The translations under genes were made by a program, and so were the position numbers. The notes beneath the pieces are model-generated. The model did no database searches, was not told where the DNA came from, and was given only the letters and a program-made list of their open reading frames with translations. From NCBI GenBank assembly GCA_963575745.1, contig CAUYUJ010021170.1, positions 790,801 through 854,800 of the forward strand: a DNA stretch of 64,000 bases, read 5' to 3'. Positions 32,213 through 42,707 of this stretch are shown here, piece after piece (position 1 is the first letter of the stretch; every line of letters starts with the position of its first letter). This DNA is from Prorocentrum cordatum. Taxonomy: Eukaryota; Sar; Dinophyceae; Prorocentrales; Prorocentraceae.

Positions 32213-35200
32213 TTAGCGACCCCGCGCGCCCGCTCCGCCAGACAGACTATCGGGGAGTCTCAGGGCAGCACGTGCAGCTTTGACAGCCGCGAGGTGCACA
32301 GGAATGTCGGAGAAGTCAGAATCCTTGATGTGGTGGTAGAGCCGGAAGGCCACCGCAACGCGGGTGACGCTGTCAAGCCTTGAGTTCTCTCCAGTCTGTT
32401 GGTGTTCGGCTCCGAGACCCAGTCGAACCAAGACATCACCGTGAAGCTGGCCACGAGGAAGGGCCACCAGATGCCACAGAGCACGACATTGCATATAATG
32501 CTCAATCCCGTCCGCGCAGCCGGCACAATGAAAGCGACAAGAGAGCTGTTGCGGAATGACGTGCATGCGCGTGGAGGTCGCCCATCCCCCGGCGTATGTC
32601 TTCAGCACGGGCCATACTCTCGACGGTGGTAGCCTGGCCAAAACCTTCTTCGCTGCAGACCAGCGCCGCTGAACATCTTCAGGTGCCACGAACTGGTCCC
32701 CGAACCATTTCTGCAGCCGCTTTGAAATCGTCTTCGCGAACTCGTCTTGGTGCAGGTGGCCATGCAGCACCAACAGGTACGTCTTCTGCGGGCTCGGTAG
32801 CTTGGCCGTGCCCCCGCGTTCGCCACGACAAAGGGGTTGCATTTGAAGCCAGTTTTCTTCCTCACCCCTTGCTCGCCAGCACGCCGCGTCGATAGCGGAT
32901 GGGCCAGAACGCCCAGCAGTAGCGGAAGGGCCAGTACGCCCGTCGTCAGGTAGGTCGCCAGGTGTTCCGTGTCGCAACCTCTGCTGACGGCGTGGCTGTG
33001 TGGCATCGTTGCGGTGCCCAGCGCCGGTGTTAAAAGCAGCGCCAGCACGCTCGGCAACATCTCGATCAGCCAGGGCACGTGTCGCACGTTGCCCTGCAAT
33101 GCGGTGGGCCCGAAGCAGAAGTCGATCAGCAGACTGCGCCCCACGGGCGCGAGCAAATCGTTTGTGGGCGGATCCATTGCCCGTCACGAAGCCCGCGCCA
33201 CTAATCGCCTGTTGCAAGTGGAACGTGATGGAGAACTCATCAGCCCAGCACGGAGAACACCACTTTCCTGTAACGTAGCGTGGGGCAGGCAAGAACGCGT
33301 GGGCCGATTCCTCGAACGCCTTGTGTGCAGTTCTCCAGTTGTTGATGGTGGTAGCCGCTGCTCTCCACAGGGTGGCCGCAAGATGCGCCTCCATGCTCAC
33401 TGGCACCTCGAAGCCACCCCATCCACCAAAAGAGAATATGCCAGCTTTCGTAAAACTTGATGGTGCCGTGCGAAGGACTTTGTGTAAGGAGTGGATTTCC
33501 CTTTCCAGCATCTTGGGCGTCGGCGGGAACAACTGGCCCACGTTGCTGAGAGTCGCGATGGCGCTGGCATTCTAGATCTTGGTCCCCATCTGCAATGGGG
33601 TGCGCGACTTGCCCAGGAGTTGAGAGCGATCCCACCACTTAAGACTAGGCCCTTGCCATTGAATAGATCTCGCGGCCCCTGGGCCGATAAACGTCCCGAA
33701 AAATTTCGCCATCGCCTCGATTTTGAAATCCCGCCACGGCGGGTGGACCGAATTCAGGACGGCCCGTATCTCCTCGATCAGCGTCGGGGTAGGCAGGGAC
33801 CAAACTGGGGCAATAACGCATTTCTTTGCTTGAAATTGAGCCCGGCCAGCTCTTCTGCAGCCGCCATATGAGGTGCCAGCGTGCAAATATCGCGCAGGGC
33901 TGCAAGTATAATGCCAAGATCGTCTGCGCAGGCACGGAGAAGACCACGGCGCAGGCGTCGCATTTCACGAGCTATTCCTCGGACAAGCGGATCAAAAACG
34001 ATGGCCCAGATCGTGCCTGATAAAGGACGGCCTTGGGCAACCCCCGGGTCGGCAATCAGCAGCGGGCGAGGTACTCCACCCAGCTCGACAGACGAAACTG
34101 GCATGTTGTAGCAAGCTCGCAGGAAGGTGAACATCGAACCGCGCACACCGCTGCGCCGGAGTGCCTGCCACATCCACTGGCGCATGAGGCTGGGAAAGCC
34201 GCTGCGATGTCCATGCTAATGAAGACCGGCTGCTCGGCGTCGGCATTCGGCAAAATGGACAGTCGGCGTGCCTCCGCATCTGCGTCGACAATGTTATTGA
34301 GAGGTTGTCTTCCCACTACAAAGCCCTGCTGCTCCTCCGCGGTCTTCTGTGCAATCTGGCTGAGGGAGCGGTTCGCGGCAGCAGCAAGCAACTTGACGTC
34401 CGCGTTCTCCATGCTCAACGGCCGGAGGAGGTCGGGCGAACGCACGCACTCGGAGTTGCCCAATGGCTCGTCCCCCGTCGGGAGCATTGCCATGAGCGCG
34501 TAGTTCAGCTCGTAAGGGGCACCGCCGCCTGCGCCCAGCTGCTGCCCAAGCTCCTCCAACACCTCGAAGCTGCCCGAGTCTTCACCCAAGCGCGGTACGG
34601 CAGACCATCCGGCCCAGGTGAGGAGTCACCAGCGCGCCAAGCAACCGACTCCAAAGATTTAGCTGTAGGCAAAGGGAGATCCACTCGATCTTGGATAGGG
34701 GAAGACCTGGTCGAGGTACGCGGTGACAGCGGCCTCATCGACCCGTCTTTCACCAAATATGGGGGCCCAGTGTGATTGAATCGCCGCGTGCCTCGCTATG
34801 GGGTCCTTGGTAATGGTATGTTGGGCCCCAGTCAGTACTTTGATGCCCACCAATATCAATAGTTTGGAAAATTGTTGCCAGAGAGCGCCTTTCCGCCTTT
34901 CATGCGTTGCTTTGTGCCTCCATTTGTCGCCAATGTCGCGTCGGAGGGCTGCGTGTGCTTCCCGGGATCGAGCAGCGGCACGGTCGCGACGCTCGTCACT
35001 GAGGGAAGCGTTCACTTGGTCGATCTCCGTCGAGAACGTGGCAGGGTCTTTCAGTACCACCTTGCCATCAAGAGTAACGAGGTGGACGTTGCCGATGGTC
35101 GTGTCGCCAATCATCCGCCGCGCAAGACGAACATCTTGGTGCCATCTCGCCCTCGCAATGGAACGGAGAGAAAGGGCTCGGATATCCTTGCTGGCTTCCT

Positions 35201-36267
35201 TCTCGGAAACGTGGAGCTCGTCGGCGGGGATGCGGAGTATGGTGTTCCTGGCAATCAATGCGGCACTCCTCATAATCCTTTTCAGGGCTCGCCACTTGGC
35301 CGTAGTCGAAAGCAACGACAGATCAATCATCCCAAGAAGCTTGCGAACATAGTGCTGGTAATGCCGCGTCTCGAAGATGAAAGCGGGTATGCAACGCTCT
35401 GCAGGAGGTTTGGCCCGCCTCGGGCGGACTCGAAGCTGAATGACTGCATGGTCACTAGCGGAGTTCGTCTGGGCCTCCATCGGAGACGAGTCCACGACCA
35501 GTACCGTTTCGCAATTGATCAACGCGTGCGCAGGGAGGGAGACGAAGCAACGATCGATGGCAGCTTCCGTCTGGTGCGCCACGGATCGGTGTGTAGGGAC
35601 AGCCGTCGCTATCTCAACCAGGTCCTTGACCCGTTCTTTCCAACAGTTGGGCTGGTAATGGTATCTGTTGTGTGGCTGCAGATCGATGTCGACGGGCAGG
35701 CGAAGACTGCGAGGCGGGTCCTGCGAGAAGTTGAAGTCGCCGATACCGGTGAAGATTTTGTCGAATGGTGATGCTTTCGCACGCGCCACTTCGAAGTCCC
35801 ACGTTTATTGAATAATGTGTCGGTCCTGGTCGGTCAACTCATAATTATGTACATTGATTATGGTGACCTCGAAACGGCCGTCCGCAGACTGCGTGCTAAG
35901 TCTCGCCACCCGGCCTGGGACCAGCGGCCGGAACACGCGAACAGGGCGCTCTGCAACCGGAAGTTGATCTTCACGAGCATCATAAGGTACCAGAAAGCCA
36001 ACTCCCCCAGCATTGGGATTGTCGGGCACCGGAGAATGGAAAGCCTTGTGCTTGTACGGTGTGGAGGAGATGAGGAATTCGAGGCCATGAATATCACCGT
36101 GTGTCTCCTGAATCGCAATCAGGGCCCGCTGGCGAAGGAGGGGAAGAAGAATTCGCCGTTTGGCAGCACGCCTCGGCGCCTGCGTGCCGAGTAGCGCCTG
36201 GCTCTTCCAGCTCGCCACGTGGAGGCCCTCCTGCGTCGCGTCGAGCAGCCAGGGAGCCCATCGAGGG
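32213..36267 (-). pseudogene. ORF2 of LINE copy B: endonuclease plus reverse transcriptase, broken
   Basis: EEP endonuclease: VASWKSQALLG and IQETHGD start the domain near 36230-36100, then GGVGFLV, a TAA at 35805-35807, then GIGDFNF (35741-35730), AAIDRCFV and SDHAVI (about 35455). RT: SPGPDGLPYRAW near 34630, LRPLSMENADVKLL and GFVVGRQPLNNIVDAD near 34310-34420, motif A ISMDIAAAFP near 34210, motif B GVAQGRPLSG near 34030 (Arg where copy A has Cys), motif C ACADDLGIIL near 33940. Then FKIEAMAKFFGTFIGPG and KWWDR, a TAG at 33572-33574 where copy A has Tyr, and the C-terminal frame 32213-33541 with knuckle CAGCADGIEHYMQC (C-x2-C-x5-H-x3-C). I see about four frame changes and two in-frame stops. 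A functional ORF2 protein nicks DNA and copies the element RNA at the nick. This copy cannot. Confidence 0.85.
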
Positions 36268-37284
36268 CTAAAGCCACTGCACGGCCTCCATGGGGTTGCC
36301 GGCGGCCGCGTTGAGTGTTGCCTCCACCCGTTGCTGAATGTCCAGGCTGATGCCGCTCTTGATCGCAGCGTCGCTCCACTGCAAAGTAGAATGGTCGTCA
36401 AAAATGGCCCCCACAAATAGTCTGACCACCGCCAGCCCGTCCAGCGAGATGAAGCCCTTGGTTCTGTGGAACCGCCAGTTCTTGCCCGTGACGCCCTCGG
36501 AGATACTGCGCAAGATACGTTTGAGTTGGACTTCCTGGCGAACCATCTTCGGATATTTGTCTGCGCTGATGTACATGTCGATGGCGTGGCCGGTAGCGCT
36601 GGAGGCCTTGAAGGTCCGGTACCTGTCGCCGATCTTGAGCGCCTTGAACAGGTTCTCCGCGATGGGGCGGGACACCACGTCGCCGCCGAGAATGGTGAAC
36701 GAGTGCCTCTTAGCAGGGGCATCAGAGTTGAGGCGAATACAAGCCCGATCAACACCAGCGTCAGTAAGCCAAGGCAGGATGCCATCCAAGACCGCCTGCG
36801 GAGCAACCTCCTCTGTGGTGCCAGCCCAGAATGTTCCGAAATGCGGCTGCCTGTCCCAGTTGCCGAGGGAGGCCAGGTCAATGCTTGGCTGGGCCGCCTC
36901 GGCTGCAGATACGGCATTCTGGAGCTTCGTGACGGCCTGCTGAAGCTCAGCCTGGGCGCGTTCACCCTCTTGCACGCGTTTGCGAAGGTTGACAAGGTCG
37001 CGCTCAGTGTGGTCCTGCCGTTCCGAGATGCCCGCTGTGATCTTGGTGACCGTCTCCAGGAAGGACTTGCGCGCCTCGTCAGTGACCTCCTTGGCCGTGC
37101 TCTCGAACTTGGCGGACGCGGCTTTGATCTGTTCACCCAAGGCCTCCTCCAGCTCCTTTCTGATGTGGGCTGGTAGCTGGGTAGCGCCCTCTTTGTTGCG
37201 GGGCCCGAGCTGGGCTGCACTGGCTGCCCACGGATCGCCTCCGCCCTCAGGGTGCTGCGATCCGGAGCCCCCTGGGCGCGCCAT
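36268..37284 (-). CDS. ORF1 protein of LINE copy B (coiled coil plus RNA-binding-like domain)
   Basis: The ATG at 37282-37284 (MARPGGSG) opens a 338-residue frame. The open frame extends upstream to 37551, but that part covers the SL relic and microsatellite and is leader. Residues about 40-140 are Glu/Lys/Gln-rich and heptad-like (ELEEALGEQIKAAS, RDLVNLRKRVQEGERAQAEL), as expected for a coiled coil. Residues about 165-265 look like a compact alpha/beta domain (LPWLTDAGVDRACIRLN, HSFTILGG, AIDMYISADKYPKMVRQEV). ORF1 proteins of LINEs coat the RNA and act as chaperones; that role is inferred from position. ORF1 ends as ORF2 begins in the +1 frame, with no Met at the ORF2 start, so ORF2 may be made by frameshift or re-initiation. 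It has no internal stop. Confidence 0.7.
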   Translation of the reverse strand: MARPGGSGSQHPEGGGDPWAASAAQLGPRNKEGATQLPAHIRKELEEALGEQIKAASAKFESTAKEVTDEARKSFLETVTKITAGISERQDHTERDLVNLRKRVQEGERAQAELQQAVTKLQNAVSAAEAAQPSIDLASLGNWDRQPHFGTFWAGTTEEVAPQAVLDGILPWLTDAGVDRACIRLNSDAPAKRHSFTILGGDVVSRPIAENLFKALKIGDRYRTFKASSATGHAIDMYISADKYPKMVRQEVQLKRILRSISEGVTGKNWRFHRTKGFISLDGLAVVRLFVGAIFDDHSTLQWSDAAIKSGISLDIQQRVEATLNAAAGNPMEAVQWL

Positions 37285-37393
37285 GGTGCGGCCGAGTGCA
37301 GATAGACGTATATGGAAGCGGCCGCGAGGCCGAGGAGGATCGACACTCTGTGAAGAAGTGCGGTAATTGCAAAATGGCCACCTGCTGGCCGCG

Positions 37394-37411
37394 CTTGAGC
37401 AATTGGTACGG
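37394..37411 (-). other. possible older, degenerate spliced-leader relic
   Basis: The minus strand reads CCGTACCAATTGCTCAAG. Against the leader it keeps CCGTA, CCA, TT and the 3' GCTCAAG, missing about 3 bases in the middle. It lies 40 bp inside the clearer relic at 37452-37472. Tandem relics of this kind are expected when a retroposed copy is expressed, trans-spliced again and retroposed again. The match is partial, so confidence is limited. Confidence 0.45.
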
Positions 37412-37451
37412 ATGCTCGCACCCCACGAGATCCCCGAGGAGGGACGTGGGG

Positions 37452-37472
37452 CTTGAGCCAATATGGCTACGG
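37452..37472 (-). other. dinoflagellate spliced-leader (SL) relic at the 5' end of LINE copy B
   Basis: The minus strand reads CCGTAGCCAT then ATTGGCTCAAG. It differs from the dinoflagellate leader as I know it (CCGTAGCCAT, TTTGGCTCAAG) at one base. Its first base abuts the 17-bp target-site duplication exactly, so it is the true 5' end of the reverse-transcribed RNA. The base before it is T, which fits the variable first leader position and makes the duplication edge uncertain by one base. Confidence 0.9.
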
Positions 37473-37489
37473 AAAGAGGACACAAAGAG
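37473..37489. repeat. target-site duplication of LINE copy B, right copy
   Basis: AAAGAGGACACAAAGAG, identical to 32163-32179; it continues straight into GAGGAGG. Confidence 0.88.
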
Positions 37490-37543
37490 GAGGAGGAGGA
37501 GGAGGAGGAGGAGGAGGAGGAGGAGGAGGAGGAGGAGCAGGAG
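37487..37543. repeat. (GGA)n tract on the 5' side of LINE copy B
   Basis: About 16 GGA units, then GCAGGAGGAGGACACGAAGAGGAGG. The ACACGAAGAGG word resembles the duplicated target, so ACACAAAGAGG-type interruptions are part of the original microsatellite. Confidence 0.92.
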
Positions 37544-37639
37544 GAGGACACGAAGAGGAGGGGCCACCGTGCCCCTCATCCACGCGTGCCCCTCCCTGTG
37601 GCCCTCGGCACACCCTGCCACCGTGCCGGGGTTGTCGGG

Positions 37640-39790
37640 GGTGAGACCTCTTGAAGGCCCGTTCGCGTCCCTTCGGGATCCTCTGGGCAGCCTGTTGGGA
37701 GCAATTCTGGAGCCTCTTGGGGCGCCGTTCGGCGCCTCTTCGGGGCGTCTTCTGGCCCTCTTGGGTCCTCTCGGAGGGGTCCTGTTGGGGTGGAGGCGTC
37801 GAAATGTGCGCTCGCATTCCCCCCGACAGGCCCATCTTGGGGCCGTTTTGGGCGGTCCTGTGTGTCGCTTGGGCCGTCTTGGGGCCCTCTTGGGCCGTCT
37901 TGGGGCCCTCTGGAGGAGCTCTTGGGCCGTTGTGGGGCTCGCCTAGGGGCCTCTCGAGGCCTCTGGGCCTGTCTCGGGTGCTGCGCTCATGAAATAGCGA
38001 ATGTGGTAGAAGTGCACGTTTTCCTGAGGGAATGGGGCGACTGTGCAGCGTTGGGCGCTCTTGGAAGTCCTCTTTGAGCCGTCTTGGGGCCTCTTGGGTC
38101 CTCTCGGGGGGTCTATGGGGCCATGCTGGCTATCTTCGAAGTCGTCTTAAGGTGAAGGCCTCCCCCACGGGCCCCTATTGGCGCTCTCTTGGGCCGTCTT
38201 GGGCGGTCCAGGGTGCCTCTCGGTACGTGTTTTGCTTGCTCTTCGCAAGCGCCTGTGGGAACGGCTGCAAATCTGTATACCAGAGCTGGTGACGGGCGAC
38301 AGCGTACTGACCTGCGGGAAAGACTCGCCAGGAATGTGCTGACCTGTGCGGCGGGAGTGTCAGCGCGCAGGTATGCAACGTACACCAGGTAGACGCCCTC
38401 CTAAGGGAGTGGGGCGATCTGTGTTTCCTTGGGCACTCTTGAGGGTCCTCTTGGAGCTATCTTGGGGTGTCTTGGGGTCCTCTCGGGGGCATCCTTGGGG
38501 CCTGCTGGCGATGTTCGGGGTCCTCTTGGGGCGGAAGCATTGACATGTGGTATCGCCTCCCCCCCAAGGCAACTCTTGGGGCCGTCTAGGGCGGTCCTGG
38601 GTGCCTCATGGGCCGTCTTGGGACCCTCTTGGGTCGTCTTGGGGTCGTCTGGGAGACCTCTTAGGCCGCTGTGGGGCGCTCTTCTGGGGGCAGCGCATGA
38701 AAACAGCGAGTGTTTTAGACATATGACCTATCCTGCAAAACAATCAAACGATGTTCGCCTCGTCGGGCCCTCTTGAAACTTATCTTCGAGCCGTCTTGGG
38801 GCGTCTTGGGGGTCTTTCAGACCGTCTGGAAGCCACGTTGGCCCGTTTGGGTCCTGTGTGGAACACGCCGCGCCTGCAAGCTCCGAGGGGGGGCTGGGGA
38901 AGATTGACGGAGGCTCTGGGGAGGCCCCGGGGAGGCCTCGGGGGGGGGAGGGGGCACCTCTGGAGGTCTTCAGCCCAGGGGCCCCGGGGCTGGGTATCCG
39001 GCATATGAGAGATACAACTGTCTACATCGACACGTGGACTTTTCACATATTGGGCCTCTGATCGCCGTCGCACTTTCGAGAGGGCCTGTCCCGTCGATCT
39101 CCAGGGGCCACTGTGAAGCTGTTAAGGGGGCACGTTGGGTTGTTTTGAAGCCTCTTGGGCCGTCTCGAGCACCCTCTGGGCCGCCTTGGGACTCTCCTGG
39201 GGCGGTCTGGAGACCCTGTTGGGCCGTGTTGGGGGTCTCGTCGGCCGTTTGGAGCCATCAGGGGTACTCCTTGGGAGTCTTGGGGCACTCTTCCAATACT
39301 GTGTGGCCCTTTTTGGGCTTTCTCGAGCTATTCCTGCAACGCTCTCAGAGCCCTCACGGGGCGCTTGGTGGGCCGTCTCGGGGCGAGCTTGGGGGCCTCT
39401 GGAGCCGACATGAGGCTCTGAAGACTGCCGATGCCAGTGTTCCGAAGTCTTGTTTCTTCGAGGCTTGTTGGCGGTCCTCCTGGCTATCTTGGGTTGTCTC
39501 GGGGATGACTTCGTGGCCTCTTGGGGCCTTCTTGGGCCCGCTTGGGCCCGTCTGGTGCGCTCGGGACCCACCCTCCCTGGCCGCAGCCAGGGTTGTCGAG
39601 GACAATTCGTTCCACGAGTAGCGGAACGGACTGTATCAGCGCACCTATGTATCCGCCAACGTGCCTCTGGGCAGGGAGTAGGCGTGTCCTCAGGTCCTTT
39701 GCCGCATTCCTGGAGCCTCAGCCCTCAGCCCTGAGGAGTCTGTAAAGGGCCCGGACCCCACATTCCGAAATCTCTTGGGGCTTCCCGCGT
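37640..39790 (+). repeat. CTTGGGGCC / CGTCTTGGG degenerate repeat block, plus-oriented
   Basis: About 2.1 kb dominated by irregular 8-14 bp words (TCTTGGGGCC, GGGCCGTCTTGGG, CCTCTTGG). The orientation is almost always the same on the plus strand. Less regular patches lie at 37985-38050, 38240-38400 and 38690-38760. ORFs in it (Leu/Gly-rich) are by-products. No gene was found. Confidence 0.85.
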
Positions 39791-39829
39791 GTTGTCGCAT
39801 GAATCCCATTCTTCGGGCCCCGCATGCCA

Positions 39830-41230
39830 CAAGACGGGCCAAGAGGGCTCCACGAGGTCCCCAAGACGGTCCAAGAGGGCCCCGAGTCGCCGAAACATAA
39901 CTCCAAGACGCCCAAGCTGGCCCCAAGACGGCCCTAGAAGCCGCCAGTGCGCCCCCAGAGGCCTCCAAGAGGCCTCCCAAGGGGGCCCCAATAAGCCAAA
40001 GTCAATGATTGACCTCAAGTGTTTGAAGGATTTTCGCGTTCTCGCCTTTTCGGCTTTCCGACACTCCGAGATGGCCCAAGAGGCGCCAAAGACCATCTCA
40101 AAATGGCCCACGAGGCCTCCAAGAGGGCCCCAAGACGGCCCAAGAGCGCTGCAAGACGACCAAAGAGTCGCCCAAGAAAGCCCAAAAGGGACCCAAGAGA
40201 GGAAGCACGACCCGAGGCGCCTAGGAGGCCCCAAGGCCCCCAAGAGACCCGAAGATGCCCGAAATGCTCCCAAAAGAGGCTCGGAGAGGCACCAAAATGG
40301 CCACCAGGAGGCCTCCAAACTGCCTCCAAGATGCCCCTGCGAGGCCCCCTGCGAGATCCCAACAAACATCCAATAGGCTTCAGACCCACAACCCAGGGGA
40401 TTAGACAGACATACATGGTATAAACATGTACATCGGCACTTGTGGGTGCGTGTGTGTGTGTGTGTATATATGTATATGTGTGTATATGTTTATGTATGTT
40501 TATATGTACATACACATGTTCCGCCATCGTTCCGCGAGACTGGAGTTGGAGTGTCCTCAGGTCCTCGATCCTCCATGCTATTACATGTTGACGTTGACAC
40601 CTGGGCCCAAAGTTGCAGGACTTCCTGGGTGTCCGGCGTGCTCCCGCAGCCATCTTGGGGCTTCCTGCAGACCTGTTCGGGTTTCCGGCGTCACTTTCCC
40701 AGAGGCCAGAGGGCCCCAAGACGGACCAAGGGGTCCCCAAGGCGCCCCCAAGACGGCCCAAGGGAGCATGAAACTGCCCAAGAGCGCTCCTGGGCGGTCC
40801 AGGAAGGCCTCACGACAATGCATGAGGCCTCCAAGAATCGACTCCTGGGACCCCCAAGGAACCCAAAGGCACACATTGCATCGACGTCTCCAGGTGTTTG
40901 AAAGTGTTTGAATGTGCTTGTCTTTTCTGAACTCCCAAGCTCCAAGACGGCCGAAGAGGCTCCAAATATCGCCTCAGACGGCCCAGAGTGCCCCAAAAAC
41001 TGCTTCAAAAAGGCAGCATAGGGCCCCGAGGCCTCCAAGACGGAACAAGAGGAGCCCCAAAAGAGGCCCCCAAAGAGGAACCTCGAACTTGAATCTCGAG
41101 CCTTCCGCCCCAGGGGCCCCAAAACGCCACTGAGAGGCCCCCAAGAAGCCTCGAGAGGCTCTCCAAAAGCCCGACAGGCCACCAAATGCAGCCCCCAGAC
41201 AACCTCCGATGTCTAAAAAGGGGCCTAAGA
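39830..41230 (-). repeat. GGCCCCAAG / CCCAAGACGG degenerate repeat block, minus-oriented
   Basis: The same word family as the preceding block but on the opposite strand (GCCCCAAGA, CCCAAGACGGCCC, CCTCCAAGA). It is interrupted by a TG/TA microsatellite and unique DNA at about 40400-40680. Together the two blocks form a large, very imperfect inverted arrangement with its centre near 39.8 kb. Confidence 0.85.
40450..40515. repeat. (TG)n/(TA)n microsatellite
   Basis: GTGTGTGTGTGTATATATGTATATG-type run inside the minus-oriented block. Confidence 0.85.
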
Positions 41231-42061
41231 GGCTTTCAAGACGGCCCCAAGGGGCACTGATCTTCCCACTCGGAGCTCTTGATCACAACGTGGCCCCCCA
41301 AGGCCGCCAGCAGTCACAACAGGGCGCCCCGTAGCTCTGACCAGAAAAGGCTTCCTATAGGGCTCTCCACGAGGCATCCCACAGGACTCCAACGCTTCGA
41401 ATGTAGGGCTCCCAGACCTCTGTTTTGCCCCCCACACACACACACGCACGCAAACCCCACCCCGTCCCACGTGGCTCACTGTAGCGCGAGCAAGGACGCT
41501 GCACACTGGATTCCCGATCGGGATCTTCGCAGGCCCTCCACAAGACGCCGCGGAAAGCTCTTGGTAGAGCCACGCATAATGCTCCAGTGTCACATAGACA
41601 TCCCGCACCGCGTCGAGTGCGACAACGCCATTGACGTCAACACCGTCGACGACGACGAATGCGCCGTCCGAAACAACGACTTTGACGACCACGACGGTCG
41701 ACGTCGACGACATCGACGAAGCCGACGACGTCGAGGCCGTCGACACGGATCACGTCAATGAAGACGCTCTGTCTGGGCCAATGCTGCCCTCGGGGCGCGG
41801 GAACGGCTACCGATTGCACGTTGGGCCACGTCGTGCGACACGCTGCCCCATGAAGGCGTTCGTATGGAAAGCCACGCACGTTCGTAGACCCGATCAGCCT
41901 TCCGAGAATTTACATGCGCAGGCGGTTTCCCACCCTCGATTCGAGTGGCGACAGCGGAGGCGCCGACGGCGGCGGCCGACGATGATGACGCTGCTGCACG
42001 ACGACGACCACGACGACGAAGAAAACGACGACGAAAACGACGACGACGACGATCACGACGA

Positions 42062-42110
<49 letters not shown>

Positions 42111-42328
42111 TGCAAGACGACGACGTCAGTAACGGCCAACGCCCGCAACTGGCGGCGCCCCAGGCGGGGCGGCGAGGGCAGACAGCCGCGGAGGGGCGCG
42201 GGCGCAGCGCCTCGACGGCCTCCAGCGCCCCGGGCGCGTCCGCCTGGCGGGCGCCGGCGACGGCAGCGAGGACGGCGGCGACGGCGGCCGCGGCGGCGCG
42301 GGGAGGGTGCTGCCAGAAGTACTGAAGG
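41231..42328. other. no gene; (GAC)n arrays
   Basis: GAC/GTC trinucleotide patches at 41630-41760 and 41990-42125, the latter with an almost pure GAC core at 42059-42110. Arg- and Asp-rich frames over it are artefacts. There is a short CACACA run at 41435. Confidence 0.7.
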
Positions 42329-42488
42329 GGCCCCAGGACACAAATAAATACACACAAATAAAACGATTCCCCATATTTTCCCATATGTTCTGGGTTTTTG
42401 TCTTCCCCCCCCACTTCCCATATTTTCCCATATTTTCTGGGGAATCGACGATTACAGTAATTGTGTCTGTGTGTGTTTTCCCCTCCTG
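42329..42488 (+). repeat. dispersed CCCCATATTTTCCCATAT repeat, copy 2
   Basis: Matches 22757-22918 in order and spacing. In this copy GATTCCCCATATTTTCCC and the right-hand GGGGAATCGACGATTA are better preserved. Confidence 0.82.
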
Positions 42489-42707
42489 AAGTACCCCTGG
42501 CCTAAGGTACCTCCAGGAGGCTCGGGGGGGCCCAGACGGCCTCCAGAAGACCCCTCACGAGGCCCGGAGGGCCCCAGGGATGGAGCGACAAGCTGGGGGC
42601 ACCTTGGGCCAGGGGCACTTCTAGCAACACCCGATTTAGGGGAGGGCGGAGGTCTTCGCCCGCCGGAAAGATAAGGGAGAATTCAGCCCTGTTGGGGGGC
42701 TGCTACG

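Larger units (their letters stand above)
32180..37472 (-). mobile_element. LINE copy B, full length (5.3 kb), with spliced leader at its 5' end
   Basis: The element is bounded by a perfect 17-bp duplication and holds, in its own orientation, an SL relic, about 170 bp of 5' leader, ORF1, then ORF2 with endonuclease, RT and a CCHC knuckle. It ends with ACGTTCG and has no poly(A) or microsatellite tail of its own. The duplication is itself embedded between (GGA)n tracts (32110-32159 and 37487-37543), so the target lay inside a GGA microsatellite with a short interruption. ORF1 is open; ORF2 is broken by stops and frameshifts, so the copy is dead in cis. Confidence 0.88.

Noticed and set aside
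32602-33177. 191-residue hydrophobic frame as a membrane protein
   Set aside because: It lies across the C-terminal part of LINE copy B ORF2 in another frame, and the hydrophobic run is a frame effect or a frameshifted piece of the element.
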